A stretch of 64,000 nucleotides of DNA from NCBI RefSeq assembly GCF_001692325.1, contig NZ_LXKN01000001.1:868001-932000 (forward strand), read 5' to 3'. Position numbers and translations under genes: made by a program. Under the pieces are notes generated by a model. It was not told where the DNA came from. It did not search any database and was given only the letters and a program-made list of their open reading frames with translations. The DNA comes from Rhizobium sp. AC27/96 (lineage in GTDB: Bacteria; Pseudomonadota; Alphaproteobacteria; Rhizobiales; Rhizobiaceae). Shown piece by piece: positions 41,130 to 50,646 of this stretch. How positions within the stretch are numbered: the stretch's first letter is position 1; every line of letters begins with the position of its first letter.

Positions 41130-43415
41130 ATGATGGGAATGATACAGGACGCGGTGTCGCCGGCGGCGAGCGACGAGGCGGTTGTTGTCAAAGTGACGGA
41201 CCGTCGTGCTTCCTTTGCCTTGCCTGGCCTCATTCTGGCTGGCGGCGCGCTGTTATGCGCTATCGCTACTCTTCTGATGCTGCTTGGGCTGACACCCGTG
41301 GCGCCGACGTCGTCGGTCGTCTTCACTTCCGTCGTGATCAACGGCCTGTTCGTTCTGGGGTTGATTGCCCTGATTGCTCGGGAAGTCGCGAGGCTCATGA
41401 AGGCGCGCAGCCGTGGCCGCGCGGCGGCCCGCCTGCATATCCGCATCGTTGCCCTGTTTTCGATCGTGGCGATCACACCGGCCATTCTCGTCGCCATCGT
41501 TGCCAGCCTGACGCTCAATGTCGGCCTGGACCGCTGGTTTGGCGTACGCACCCAGCAGATCATCAGTTCCTCGCAGAATGTCGCGCAAGCCTATCTCATG
41601 GAAAATGCGAGCTATCTGCAGGGGCAGACGGTTTCCATGGCGAACGACCTGGAGCGCAATCGCTCGCTCTATAGCCTTGACCGTACCGGCTTTTCCGATC
41701 TGATGACCCGTCAGGCCCGCGGCCGCGGCCTGCTCGGCGCCTTCCTGGTTCGCCGCGACGGCAGCGCCATCGTTCAGGCTGATATCAAGACGGAGCGTCC
41801 CTTGCCGGCGATCCCCAAGGATGCGCTGGATTCGTCGGCCAATGGCCAGCCGACGCTCATTCCGCCCGGGGTGACAAACCTCGTCGGTGCGGTCATCAAG
41901 CTGGATGAGATTCCCGGCTCGTTTCTTTACACGGTACGGGCCGTCGATCCGCGCGTCATGAACGCGATGCGGATGGTGGAAGACAACACCGTCGAATACA
42001 AGGCGATGGAAGAAGGGCGCATGTCCCTGCAGATAGCCTTTGCCGTTCTCTATATCGGTTTTGCTCTGATCGTGCTGCTGGCTGCCATCTGGACCGCAAT
42101 CGCGATTGCCGACCGTATCGTGCGGCCGATCCGTCTTCTCATCAGCGCCGCAGACAATGTCGCCTCCGGCAATATGAACGTGCTGGTGCCAGTACGCTCG
42201 GCCGACGGCGACGTCGGCAGCCTGTCGCGCACCTTCAACAAGATGATTTCCGAAATCCGCACCCAACGCGACGAGATTCTTGAGGCGAAGGATGAGGTGG
42301 ATGATCGTCGCCGCTTCATCGAGGCTGTTTTGTCTGGCGTGACCGCAGCCGTCATCGGCGTCGAGCACGATCGCCGCATCGCCATCGTCAACACCTCGGC
42401 CGAAGAACTGCTAGCGCTGACGAGCGACGAGCTTGTCGGCAGGAGCCTGGTGGAAATCGCCCCCGAAGTTGATCAGGTAGTGACCGAGGCGACGACCCGC
42501 CATCGCAATGATTTTCGCAAGCAGATCAGCCTCGTGCGCGGCGGGACGGTGCGCACATTGAGTGTGCAGGTGACGCGGGAGGAATCGCGCGATGCCAATG
42601 AATCCTATGTCATTACGCTCGACGACATTACCGATCTGGTCATAGCGCAGCGCTCGACGGCCTGGGCCGATGTTGCACGCCGCATCGCCCATGAAATCAA
42701 GAACCCGCTGACGCCGATCCAGCTTTCCGCCGAGCGCATTCGCCGCCGCTTCGGCAAGAACATCGCCGATGTCGATCGTCCGGTATTCGATCAGTGCACG
42801 GATACGATCATCCGGCAGGTCGGCGATATCGGCCGCATGGTCGACGAATTCTCCTCCTTTGCCCGCATGCCCAAGCCGACGATGGAGCCGAGCGACCTGC
42901 GCGACATCCTGCGCGACTCCGTATTCCTGCGCGAAATGGGCAACAATCACGTGAAATTCCAGCGAGACCTGGGCGACGAGCGACTGGAAGGCATGTTCGA
43001 TGCGCGAATGCTGGGACAAGCCTTCGGCAATCTCATCAAGAATGCCGTGGAATCGATCGAAGGAGTGCCGAGCGAGGAGGCACGCGAGCAGCCGAAGGTC
43101 CTGGTGCGCGCTTCGCTGGATCAGGACCGTGATCGCTTTACCGTTGACGTCATCGACAACGGCCGCGGCTTGCCGGTGGAGAACCGGCACAGCATTCTCG
43201 AGCCTTACATGACGATGCGTGAGAAGGGCACGGGCCTGGGCCTCGCGATCGTCAAGAAGATCATTGAAGACCATGGCGGGCAGATCGAACTTCACGACGC
43301 TCCCGCCGATTTCGACCAGGGTAGGGGGGCCATGATCCGCGTGCATCTGCCGCGCCGTGAGCAGGCTACCGTCGCCCACACAGAAAGTGACAAGGAAAGC
43401 GTTTATGGCCTCTGA
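41130..43415 (+). CDS. ntrY: Sensor histidine kinase NtrY
   Basis: NtrY is the membrane kinase partner of NtrX, linked to nitrogen and redox or envelope control. The 761-residue protein from this start has two or three N-terminal membrane segments, a periplasmic-type region, another membrane segment near residue 310, a HAMP linker, a PAS domain (ISGVTAAVIGVEHDRRIAIVN-like), H-box [10 protein letters not shown], and a HATPase domain. Several in-frame starts exist (TTG 41052, ATG 41079, 41130, 41133, 41139); those near 41130 sit closest to a GGAG and fit the N-terminus I remember for the family. It overlaps ntrX by 11 bases. Confidence 0.93.
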   Translation: MMGMIQDAVSPAASDEAVVVKVTDRRASFALPGLILAGGALLCAIATLLMLLGLTPVAPTSSVVFTSVVINGLFVLGLIALIAREVARLMKARSRGRAAARLHIRIVALFSIVAITPAILVAIVASLTLNVGLDRWFGVRTQQIISSSQNVAQAYLMENASYLQGQTVSMANDLERNRSLYSLDRTGFSDLMTRQARGRGLLGAFLVRRDGSAIVQADIKTERPLPAIPKDALDSSANGQPTLIPPGVTNLVGAVIKLDEIPGSFLYTVRAVDPRVMNAMRMVEDNTVEYKAMEEGRMSLQIAFAVLYIGFALIVLLAAIWTAIAIADRIVRPIRLLISAADNVASGNMNVLVPVRSADGDVGSLSRTFNKMISEIRTQRDEILEAKDEVDDRRRFIEAVLSGVTAAVIGVEHDRRIAIVNTSAEELLALTSDELVGRSLVEIAPEVDQVVTEATTRHRNDFRKQISLVRGGTVRTLSVQVTREESRDANESYVITLDDITDLVIAQRSTAWADVARRIAHEIKNPLTPIQLSAERIRRRFGKNIADVDRPVFDQCTDTIIRQVGDIGRMVDEFSSFARMPKPTMEPSDLRDILRDSVFLREMGNNHVKFQRDLGDERLEGMFDARMLGQAFGNLIKNAVESIEGVPSEEAREQPKVLVRASLDQDRDRFTVDVIDNGRGLPVENRHSILEPYMTMREKGTGLGLAIVKKIIEDHGGQIELHDAPADFDQGRGAMIRVHLPRREQATVAHTESDKESVYGL

Positions 43416-44769
43416 TATTCTCGTAGTCGACGACGAGGAAGACATTCGCGAAATCGTTTCGGGAATTCTTTCGGATGAAGGACACGAAACCCGCACGGCG
43501 CATGATAGTGACAGTGCGCTGGCCGCGATTTCCGATCGCGCGCCGCGACTGATCTTTCTCGATATCTGGATGCAGGGCAGCAAGCTCGATGGCCTCGCAT
43601 TGCTGGATGAAATCAAGGCACGGCATCCGGAATTGCCTGTTGTCATGATCTCGGGTCACGGTAATATTGAAACGGCTGTATCGGCCATCAAGCGCGGCGC
43701 CTTCGATTTCATCGAAAAGCCGTTCAAGGCCGATCGCCTGATCCTGATCGCCGAACGCGCCCTGGAAAACTCCAAGCTTAAAAGAGAAGTGTCGGAACTG
43801 AAGCGCCGCACCGGCGATGCCGTCGAGCTCATCGGCACGTCGGTTGCCGTCTCGCAGCTTCGCCAGACCATCGACAAGGTCTCGCCGACCAATAGCCGCG
43901 TGATGATCTTCGGCCCTTCCGGTTCCGGCAAGGAGCTTGTGGCGCGGATGATGCACAAGAAGTCGACGCGCGGCACCGGCCCTTTCGTGGCGCTGAACGC
44001 CGCGACGATCACGCCCGAGCGCATGGAAATAGCCCTCTTCGGCACTGAAGGCTCTCCGGGGCAGGCGCGCAAGATCGGCGCATTGGAAGAAGCGCATCGC
44101 GGCATTCTCTATCTCGATGAGGTCGGCGAAATGCCGCGCGAGACGCAGAACAAGATCCTGCGCGTGCTGGTCGATCAGCAGTTCGAGCGCGTCGGCGGTT
44201 CGAAGCGGGTCAAAGTGGACGTTCGCATCATCTCGTCCACGGCTTACAATCTCGAAAGCAGGATCGCCGAGGGTCTGTTCCGCGAAGATCTCTATCACCG
44301 TCTGGCCGTTGTGCCCGTGCGCGTGCCGGCACTGGCCGAACGGCGTGAGGACATACCTTTCCTCGTCGACCAGCTGATGCGGCAGATTTCCGAGCAGGCC
44401 GGCATTCGGCCACGCCGGATCGGCGATGACGCCATGGCTGTGTTGCAGGCGCATGATTGGCCGGGCAACATCCGCCAGCTGCGCAACAATATCGAGCGTC
44501 TGATGATTTTGGCGCGCACCGATGGGGCCGATACGCCGATCACGGCCGAAATGCTGCCGACCGATCTCGGCGACATGCTGCCGAAGGTCTCCGCCAAGAA
44601 TGATTATCACATCATGACGCTGCCCCTGCGCGAGGCACGTGAGATGTTCGAGCGTGATTATTTGATCGCTCAGATCAATCGCTTCGGCGGCAATATCTCG
44701 CGAACGGCAGAATTCGTCGGCATGGAACGCTCGGCTTTGCATCGCAAGCTGAAATCGCTGGGCGTCTGA
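43405..44769 (+). CDS. ntrX: Response regulator NtrX, lacking the GAFTGA loop
   Basis: NtrX is the NtrC-family regulator paired with NtrY. The 454-residue protein has a receiver domain with Asp53, an AAA+ domain with GPSGSGKE, and a Fis-type C-terminal helix-turn-helix (VGMERSALHRKLKSLGV). Where NtrC has GAFTGA, this protein reads FGTEGSPGQARKIGALEEA, so the sigma-54 contact loop is missing, as described for alphaproteobacterial NtrX. The start at 43405 gives the receiver domain its normal N-terminus. Confidence 0.95.
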   Translation: MASDILVVDDEEDIREIVSGILSDEGHETRTAHDSDSALAAISDRAPRLIFLDIWMQGSKLDGLALLDEIKARHPELPVVMISGHGNIETAVSAIKRGAFDFIEKPFKADRLILIAERALENSKLKREVSELKRRTGDAVELIGTSVAVSQLRQTIDKVSPTNSRVMIFGPSGSGKELVARMMHKKSTRGTGPFVALNAATITPERMEIALFGTEGSPGQARKIGALEEAHRGILYLDEVGEMPRETQNKILRVLVDQQFERVGGSKRVKVDVRIISSTAYNLESRIAEGLFREDLYHRLAVVPVRVPALAERREDIPFLVDQLMRQISEQAGIRPRRIGDDAMAVLQAHDWPGNIRQLRNNIERLMILARTDGADTPITAEMLPTDLGDMLPKVSAKNDYHIMTLPLREAREMFERDYLIAQINRFGGNISRTAEFVGMERSALHRKLKSLGV

Positions 44770-44817
44770 TCCGTCTTGCGGCGCACTGGCATCTTGGAAT
44801 TTTGATCAGGGGCTTTC

Positions 44818-45681
44818 ATGCCGAGAATAGCTTATGTGAATGGCCGTTATGTCCAGCACGGCGACGCCATGGTACATATCGAGGACCGCGGTTATCAGCT
44901 CGCTGATGGCGTCTATGAGGTTTGCGAGGTGCGTCACGGCGTGATCGTCGATCTGACACGCCATCTCGACCGCCTCAATCGCTCGCTGAGCGAGCTTCGC
45001 ATCGCCTGGCCAATGGCGCGCGCGGCGCTCGTTGTCGTGATTCGGGAGACGCTGCGCCGCAACCACGTCCGCAATGGCATGTTCTATCTGCAGGTCACGC
45101 GTGGTGTTGCCCGTCGTGATCATGTCTTTCCGGCCGATGGCACACCGTCTTCGATCGTCGTCACCGCCAAGAGCACCGATCAGTCTCTGATTGCCAGGAA
45201 GAATGCCAACGGCATCAAGGCGATCACCGTGCGTGACAATCGTTGGGACCGGGTCGACATCAAGTCGGTGGGGCTGTTGCCGAATGTGATGGCCCGCCAG
45301 CAGGCGAAGGAAGCCGGTGCGCAGGAAGCGATCTACATCGATCACAACGGCATGGTGAAGGAAGGTGCCGCCACCAACGTCTGGATTGTCGATCATGACG
45401 GGAATCTTGTCACGCGTCCGGCTGAGCACGGCATTCTGCGCGGCATCACGCGCACGACGCTGATGGATGTGGCAGCCAGGCTCGGGGTGACGATCGTCGA
45501 GCGCTACTTCTCGGTGGAGGAGATGATGGCGGCCCGCGAAGTCTTCATCACGGCGGCGACAAGCATCTGTTTTCCGGTCGTTTCCATCGATGGGGAAACG
45601 ATTGCCAACGGTCATCCGGGCAGCATGTCACAGAAAATTCGTGAAGCCTTTTTCGACGTTGCGGAAAAGACCGTGATTTGA
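44818..45681 (+). CDS. dat: D-amino-acid aminotransferase (class IV)
   Basis: The 287-residue protein is a fold-type IV pyridoxal-phosphate enzyme. Signs are IAYVNGRYVQHGDAMVHIEDRG, LPNVMARQQAKEAGAQEA and DHNGMVKEGAATNVWIV, with ITRTTLMDVAARLG at the phosphate-binding end. D-alanine transaminases of this class supply D-Glu or D-Ala for the cell wall; branched-chain aminotransferase activity is the main alternative. It lies 48 bases after ntrX and about 107 before hfq. Confidence 0.85.
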   Translation: MPRIAYVNGRYVQHGDAMVHIEDRGYQLADGVYEVCEVRHGVIVDLTRHLDRLNRSLSELRIAWPMARAALVVVIRETLRRNHVRNGMFYLQVTRGVARRDHVFPADGTPSSIVVTAKSTDQSLIARKNANGIKAITVRDNRWDRVDIKSVGLLPNVMARQQAKEAGAQEAIYIDHNGMVKEGAATNVWIVDHDGNLVTRPAEHGILRGITRTTLMDVAARLGVTIVERYFSVEEMMAAREVFITAATSICFPVVSIDGETIANGHPGSMSQKIREAFFDVAEKTVI

Positions 45682-45788
45682 TACCAACATTCGCTGGGGG
45701 GAGAGAATGAGGGTATCTCCCGTCCGGGACCTCTGTATATCATGATATTTCACCGACTTAGGTCGGCAAAAAAGAAAGAAGCGGCGCG

Positions 45789-46031
45789 ATGGCGGAACGT
45801 TCTCAAAACTTGCAGGACTTGTTTCTCAATACTGTTCGCAAGCAAAAGATTTCACTGACAATTTTCTTGATCAACGGCGTAAAGCTCACGGGTGTCGTAA
45901 CATCGTTCGACAACTTCTGCGTTCTGCTTCGCCGCGATGGCCATTCGCAGCTCGTTTACAAGCACGCAATCTCGACGATCATGCCGGGTCAGCCGATGCA
46001 GATGTTCGAGAGCGAAGAAGCCGCATCCTAA
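45789..46031 (+). CDS. hfq: RNA-binding protein Hfq
   Basis: Hfq is the hexameric Sm-like chaperone for small RNAs and mRNAs. The 80-residue protein has the Sm1 core ([37 protein letters not shown]) and the Sm2 motif YKHAIST. The short C-terminal tail is typical of alphaproteobacteria. It is followed by hflX in the same reading phase; hfq-hflX is a widely conserved pair. Confidence 0.98.
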
Positions 46032-46109
46032 CTGGGATTTGCCACTATCACGACACGCGATACGAAAAACGATTCCCTCATTCCGGAGTCCGTAAAGCAC
46101 CGGGATGAC

Positions 46110-47444
46110 ATGCGCGCTGTCGTGGTCGTTCCTGTTCTGAAACAGGGACGCACGTCGCGCTCCGCCCAGGCTGACAGTGCCATTTCCGTGTCACGCCTGC
46201 CTGAAAGCAGGTTGGAAGAGGCCAAGGGTCTTGCTCTGGCGATCGATCTCGAAGTGGTCAGCGGTTCCGTCGTTCCGATCAATGATCCGAGGCCCGCGAC
46301 CCTGCTTGGCACCGGCAAGATCGAGGAAATCCTCGCCCTGCTGGATGAGTTCAACGCCGGACTTGTGATCGTCGATCATCCGTTGACGCCGGTGCAGCAG
46401 CGCAATCTCGAGAAGGCATGGAACGCCAAGGTCATCGATCGTACCGGCCTCATCCTCGAAATCTTCGGCCGCCGCGCCTCCACCAAGGAAGGCACGCTGC
46501 AGGTTGAGCTTGCGCATCTGAACTATCAGAAGGGCCGGTTGGTTCGAAGCTGGACCCACCTTGAACGCCAGCGCGGTGGCGCCGGTTTCATGGGTGGCCC
46601 TGGCGAAACCCAGATCGAAGCGGACCGTCGCCAATTGCAGGAGCGTATCATCCGGCTCGAGCGCGAGTTGGAGCAGGTGGTGCGCACCCGCCAGCTTCAT
46701 CGCGCCAAGCGCCGCAAGGTGCCGCATCCGATCGTCGCATTGGTCGGCTACACCAATGCCGGCAAGTCGACGCTGTTCAATCGCATTACCGGTGCTGGCG
46801 TGCTGGCCGAGGACATGCTGTTCGCGACGCTAGATCCGACGCTGCGCCGCATGAAGCTGCCGCACGGCCGTACCGTCATTCTCTCCGATACCGTCGGCTT
46901 CATCTCGGACCTGCCGACTCACCTTGTGGCAGCTTTCCGCGCCACGCTGGAAGAGGTGCTGGAAGCCGATCTGATTCTGCATGTGCGCGATCTCTCGGAT
47001 GACGACAATCAGGTCCAGAGCGCCGATGTCATGCGCATTCTCGGTGATCTCGGTATCGGCGAAGCCGAAGGCGCCGAGCGCATCGTTGAGGTCTGGAACA
47101 AGATAGATCGCTTGGAGCCGGAGGCGCATGACGCCATCGTGCAGAAGGCGTCGACCACCGAAAATGTTATCGCCGTCTCCGCAAGAAACGGCGAGGGCGT
47201 CGATCGACTGATGGATGAAATCAGCCGGCGTCTTTCCGGTGTGCTGACGGAAACCACGATCACGCTTCCGGTCGAAAAGCTGACGCTGCTGCCTTGGCTC
47301 TACAATCATGCCATCGTCGACAACCGCGAGGACAATGAGGACGGCACGGTGACGCTCGATGTCCGGCTGACTGAGACCGAGGCGGTTGAACTGGAACGGC
47401 GCATGGGCAATGGCCCGAAGGCGCCGCGTGAGAATTGGGAATAG
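46110..47444 (+). CDS. hflX: GTPase HflX
   Basis: HflX is a translation-factor-class GTPase that rescues stalled ribosomes. The 444-residue protein has an N-terminal HflX domain (RPATLLGTGKIEEI, FMGGPGETQIEADRR) and a G domain with GYTNAGKSTLFN (G1), DTVGFISDLP (G3) and NKIDRL (G4). The first ATG is at 46110, but the same frame is open back to the hfq stop (46031) and reads TRDTKND..PESVKHRDD, so a non-ATG start may give a longer N-terminus. Confidence 0.95.
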   Translation: MRAVVVVPVLKQGRTSRSAQADSAISVSRLPESRLEEAKGLALAIDLEVVSGSVVPINDPRPATLLGTGKIEEILALLDEFNAGLVIVDHPLTPVQQRNLEKAWNAKVIDRTGLILEIFGRRASTKEGTLQVELAHLNYQKGRLVRSWTHLERQRGGAGFMGGPGETQIEADRRQLQERIIRLERELEQVVRTRQLHRAKRRKVPHPIVALVGYTNAGKSTLFNRITGAGVLAEDMLFATLDPTLRRMKLPHGRTVILSDTVGFISDLPTHLVAAFRATLEEVLEADLILHVRDLSDDDNQVQSADVMRILGDLGIGEAEGAERIVEVWNKIDRLEPEAHDAIVQKASTTENVIAVSARNGEGVDRLMDEISRRLSGVLTETTITLPVEKLTLLPWLYNHAIVDNREDNEDGTVTLDVRLTETEAVELERRMGNGPKAPRENWE

Positions 47445-47451
47445 GCGGCTT

Positions 47452-48303
47452 CTAGGCGGTCTTTGCGTCGCCAAGCTGCCGTTCGATCGCCTTTGCCGCT
47501 TGCCAGATTTCTTCCATTCGCTCCAGTGAGGCGCCTTGCAGCGTCTCGCCTTCCGCCTCTAGCGTCGTCTCAATGTGATGGAACCGGCGGCGGAACTTCG
47601 TGTTCGTGCCACGCAGGGCCTGTTCCGGGTCGGTTTTCACGTGCCGGCCGATATTGACGACGGCAAAGATCAGGTCGCCAAGCTCGTCGCTCACCTTCGC
47701 TTTGTCACCGCTCGCAAGCGCCACTCGCAACTCGGCGATCTCTTCCTCGATCTTGTCGAGGATGGGCTCAGGGGCAGACCAGTCGAAGCCAACCCTGGCC
47801 GCCTGCTCCTGTAATTTCAATGCTTCCGTCAGGGCAGGGAAGGACCGCTGCACCGAGCCGAGGAAACCTGCCTTGAAATCCTCGGTCACGCCGCTTCGGG
47901 CACGGCGCTCTGCGCGCTCGCGCTTCTCCTCGGCCTTGATCCGATCCCATTGCAGCGTCACCGCGTCCTCGGTTTTGGCGTCCGAGACGGCAAAAACATG
48001 CGGATGGCGGCGGATCATCTTGCGGGTGATGGCATGCACCACGTCGCCAAAGGAAAAGGCGCCGCTTTCCTCGGCGATCCGCGCATGGAAGACGACCTGC
48101 AGCAGCAGGTCACCGAGCTCGTCGCAAAGATCGTCCGTGTCCTTTCGCTCGATCGCGTCGGCCACTTCATAGGCCTCTTCGATCGTGTAGGGCTTGATGG
48201 TCTCAAAGGTCTGGACAATGTCCCAGGGGCAACCGGTTTCAGGGTTTCGCAGCGCCGCCATGATGTCGATCAAGCCGGAAATGTCTCGCGATGCTTCCAT
48301 CAT
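47452..48303 (-). CDS. mazG: Nucleoside triphosphate pyrophosphohydrolase MazG
   Basis: MazG hydrolyses NTPs and dNTPs to monophosphates, acting as a house-cleaning enzyme. The 283-residue protein contains two MazG-type helical domains: the first with CPWDIVQTFETIKPYTIEEAYEV and DELGDLLLQVVFHA, the second with KIEEEIAELRVAL and DELGDLIFAVVNIGRH. The EExxE and DELGD metal ligands are intact in both. Two adjacent ATG codons (48303, 48300) are possible starts. It converges on hflX with only 7 bases between the stops. Confidence 0.95.
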   Translation of the reverse strand: MMEASRDISGLIDIMAALRNPETGCPWDIVQTFETIKPYTIEEAYEVADAIERKDTDDLCDELGDLLLQVVFHARIAEESGAFSFGDVVHAITRKMIRRHPHVFAVSDAKTEDAVTLQWDRIKAEEKRERAERRARSGVTEDFKAGFLGSVQRSFPALTEALKLQEQAARVGFDWSAPEPILDKIEEEIAELRVALASGDKAKVSDELGDLIFAVVNIGRHVKTDPEQALRGTNTKFRRRFHHIETTLEAEGETLQGASLERMEEIWQAAKAIERQLGDAKTA

Positions 48304-48322
48304 TGCCTCGGGTCTTGCTTTG

Positions 48323-48910
48323 TCAATTCAAAGGGATCTCGTTGCTGCCCTTCGACGCCTGGTAGTTCTCGGAGAGACCAGCATAGGCCTGCTTAATACG
48401 CGCGGTCTGTTCCTTCAACTCACCTTTGCGCGGATCTTCTTCTGTTTCCACGAGATCGGAGATGGCAAAGCTCTTCCAGAATGCGTTTTGGCGACGATAG
48501 CCGCCCGGCTCCAGGCCGAAGACCTCCTTCAGGATCTTGAGATCATGCGGGATAGCGAAGGCATCCCGGGAATCCTCATGGCTGAAGAAATAATAATAAT
48601 TGTCGAAGCCGGCCCAGGTAATCGCCGACATGCACATGGTGCAGGGTTCATGGGTCGAGAGGAAAATCAGATCCTTGGTGACCGGTTTCTCGCCCAGCTC
48701 ATAGAAGCGCTTGAGGGCATGGACCTCGCCGTGCCAGAGCGGATTCTCCAACTCGTTGTTGGTTTCCGCGACGACGAGCGAAAGGTCGGATTTCCGCAGT
48801 ATGGCGGCGCCGAAGACCTTGTTGCCGGTGGCGACGCCCTTGCGGGTCAAGGGCAGGATGTCGTGCTCGACGACGTTGAGAAGGCGTGCAGCGATGCTAT
48901 TGTCAGACAA
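48323..48910 (-). CDS. Nucleoside/cytidine deaminase-like zinc enzyme, TTG start
   Basis: The 195-residue protein belongs to the CDA/TadA deaminase fold. The zinc and proton-shuttle motif HGEVHAL is at His60-Glu62 and the second motif EPCTMCM gives Cys90 and Cys93. The C-terminal half is longer than TadA and has a YYYFFSHED segment unlike tRNA deaminases, so the substrate is uncertain. The start is a TTG at 48910 with a strong GGAGG site 6 bases upstream; the longer frame to 49003 has no comparable signal. It lies 19 bases upstream of mazG in the same direction. Confidence 0.75.
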   Translation of the reverse strand: MSDNSIAARLLNVVEHDILPLTRKGVATGNKVFGAAILRKSDLSLVVAETNNELENPLWHGEVHALKRFYELGEKPVTKDLIFLSTHEPCTMCMSAITWAGFDNYYYFFSHEDSRDAFAIPHDLKILKEVFGLEPGGYRRQNAFWKSFAISDLVETEEDPRKGELKEQTARIKQAYAGLSENYQASKGSNEIPLN

Positions 48911-49205
48911 GGGTTTCCTCCAACGGTTTTCGCTGCAGCCTATCGGGATTGGAAATGCGGCGGTATGTGCAAATAAGTTAAAGACTATGTTCGCCACAGG
49001 CAATAAAGCAATCCGCCGATACCGCTGAATCGTAAAAATCTATAGATTTTATGCATTTAATGCAATCTGCTTGCCTAGTGAGTTTTGCTCAAATCCTTGG
49101 TATGTCGAGCATAGGAATACGGACTTGCGTGGGCATTAGAATTTCTGTTTCTTCAATCTCTTGGCCACAAAGGCGATATTCGGCACATCTCGAATTGGAA
49201 TGACG

Positions 49206-50642
49206 ATGCCTCCCAGGACTGAACAGCTTTCGGTGTTTCCCGCCTTCTTCCGCGTGGACGGAAGGACTGCGGCTGTCTTCGGCAATGGCGACGAAGCGTT
49301 CGCAAAGGTGCGGCTGCTGATGAACACCCAGGCGAAGATCGTCGCCTATACGCAGTCACCCGAGGCCGACTATCATTCCTTCCTGATTGCCAACCGGATC
49401 GCGACCGTGCGCGGCGAATTTTCACCCGAGCAGGTGAAGCACGCCACGTTGGTCTTCGCCGCGACTGGTGATGCGGAGGCCGATCGGTCCATCGTCGACG
49501 CTGCCCGTGCCGAAAGAATCCCCGCAAACGCTGTCGATCAGCCCGACTATTGCGATTTCTATACGCCGGCGCTGGTCAATCGCGCGCCTGTGGCCGTTGC
49601 CATCGGCACGGAAGGTGCTGGCCCAGTGTTGGCGCAGATGATCCGGGCTCAGATCGATCAGATGCTGTCGCCCTCGCTCGGCAAGCTGGCGGAACTGGCG
49701 ACGCGTTACCGCAAGCCGGTCGATCGCCTTGTGCCGCGCGGTGTCGCGCGCCGCGTGTTCTGGCACCGCTTCTTCTCCGGCCCCGTTGCCGATGCCGTCA
49801 ACGCCGGTCACCTGCTGCAGGCCGAACAGGCTGCGGATGAACTGCTGCAGTCCTCGCGAGAGGTCGAGGGTCGCGTATGGCTGGTTGGTGCCGGTCCCGG
49901 TGCGGAAGACCTGCTGACGCTGCGTGCCCAGCGGGTGATGATGGAAGCCGATGTCATCGTCTATGACGCTCTCGTGCCGCAGGCGATCGTCGATATGGGC
50001 CGCCGCGATGCCGAGCGGCTGTCCGTCGGCAAGCGCAAGGGCTGCCACACCAAATCGCAGGAAGAGATCAACGATCTGCTGGTGCAGCTTGGCCGTGATG
50101 GCAAGCGCGTCGTGCGGTTGAAATCCGGCGATCCGCTGGTTTATGGCCGTGCAGGCGAGGAAATGGCTGCGCTGCGCGCCGCCGGAATCGGCTACGAGAT
50201 CGTCCCCGGCATCACCTCCGCCTTTGCAGCGGCTGCAGATTTCGAACTGCCGCTGACATTGCGCGGTGTCGCCTCGTCGCTGGTCTTTACAACAGGCCAT
50301 GATCTGACGGGCGATGTCCTGCCCGATTGGGCAAGTCTTGCCGTGTCAGGCGCAACCATTGCCGTCTATATGGGCCGCACGGTTGCGGCCTCCGTCGCGG
50401 GCCGTTTGATGGAAGCCGGGCTTCCACCGGAAACCACCGTCGCCGTCATCGAGAATGCGAGCCGCCGCGATCGTCGCCTGATGCACGGCATTTTGCGGGA
50501 TCTGCCTGACCTTGAGCATCGCGACGAGTTGAGCGGGCCGGTCATGGTCATTATCGGCGAAGCTGTCGCCGGTGCGAATTTCGAACAATCCGAGCCGCTG
50601 GTCCGACGCGAGACCGTTGCTCAAGACTATGCAAGGAGCTGA
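49206..50642 (+). CDS. cysG: Siroheme synthase (multifunctional CysG)
   Basis: CysG converts uroporphyrinogen III to siroheme for sulfite/nitrite reductase. The 478-residue protein has an N-terminal dehydrogenase/ferrochelatase part (SVFPAFFRVDGRTAAVFGNGDEA) and a C-terminal uroporphyrinogen-III methyltransferase from about residue 215 (VWLVGAGPGAEDLLTLRA, DALVPQAIVD, RLKSGDPLVYGRAGEE). The start at 49206 fits the family N-terminus; 49200 and TTG 49161 are possible. The DUF2849 gene follows directly. Confidence 0.95.
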   Translation: MPPRTEQLSVFPAFFRVDGRTAAVFGNGDEAFAKVRLLMNTQAKIVAYTQSPEADYHSFLIANRIATVRGEFSPEQVKHATLVFAATGDAEADRSIVDAARAERIPANAVDQPDYCDFYTPALVNRAPVAVAIGTEGAGPVLAQMIRAQIDQMLSPSLGKLAELATRYRKPVDRLVPRGVARRVFWHRFFSGPVADAVNAGHLLQAEQAADELLQSSREVEGRVWLVGAGPGAEDLLTLRAQRVMMEADVIVYDALVPQAIVDMGRRDAERLSVGKRKGCHTKSQEEINDLLVQLGRDGKRVVRLKSGDPLVYGRAGEEMAALRAAGIGYEIVPGITSAFAAAADFELPLTLRGVASSLVFTTGHDLTGDVLPDWASLAVSGATIAVYMGRTVAASVAGRLMEAGLPPETTVAVIENASRRDRRLMHGILRDLPDLEHRDELSGPVMVIIGEAVAGANFEQSEPLVRRETVAQDYARS

Positions 50643-50646
50643 CCCC

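Noticed and set aside
45699-45721. Hairpin GGGAGA/TCTCCC between dat and hfq
   Set aside because: Only 6 bp with an 11-base loop and no T run; not enough for a terminator or RNA call.
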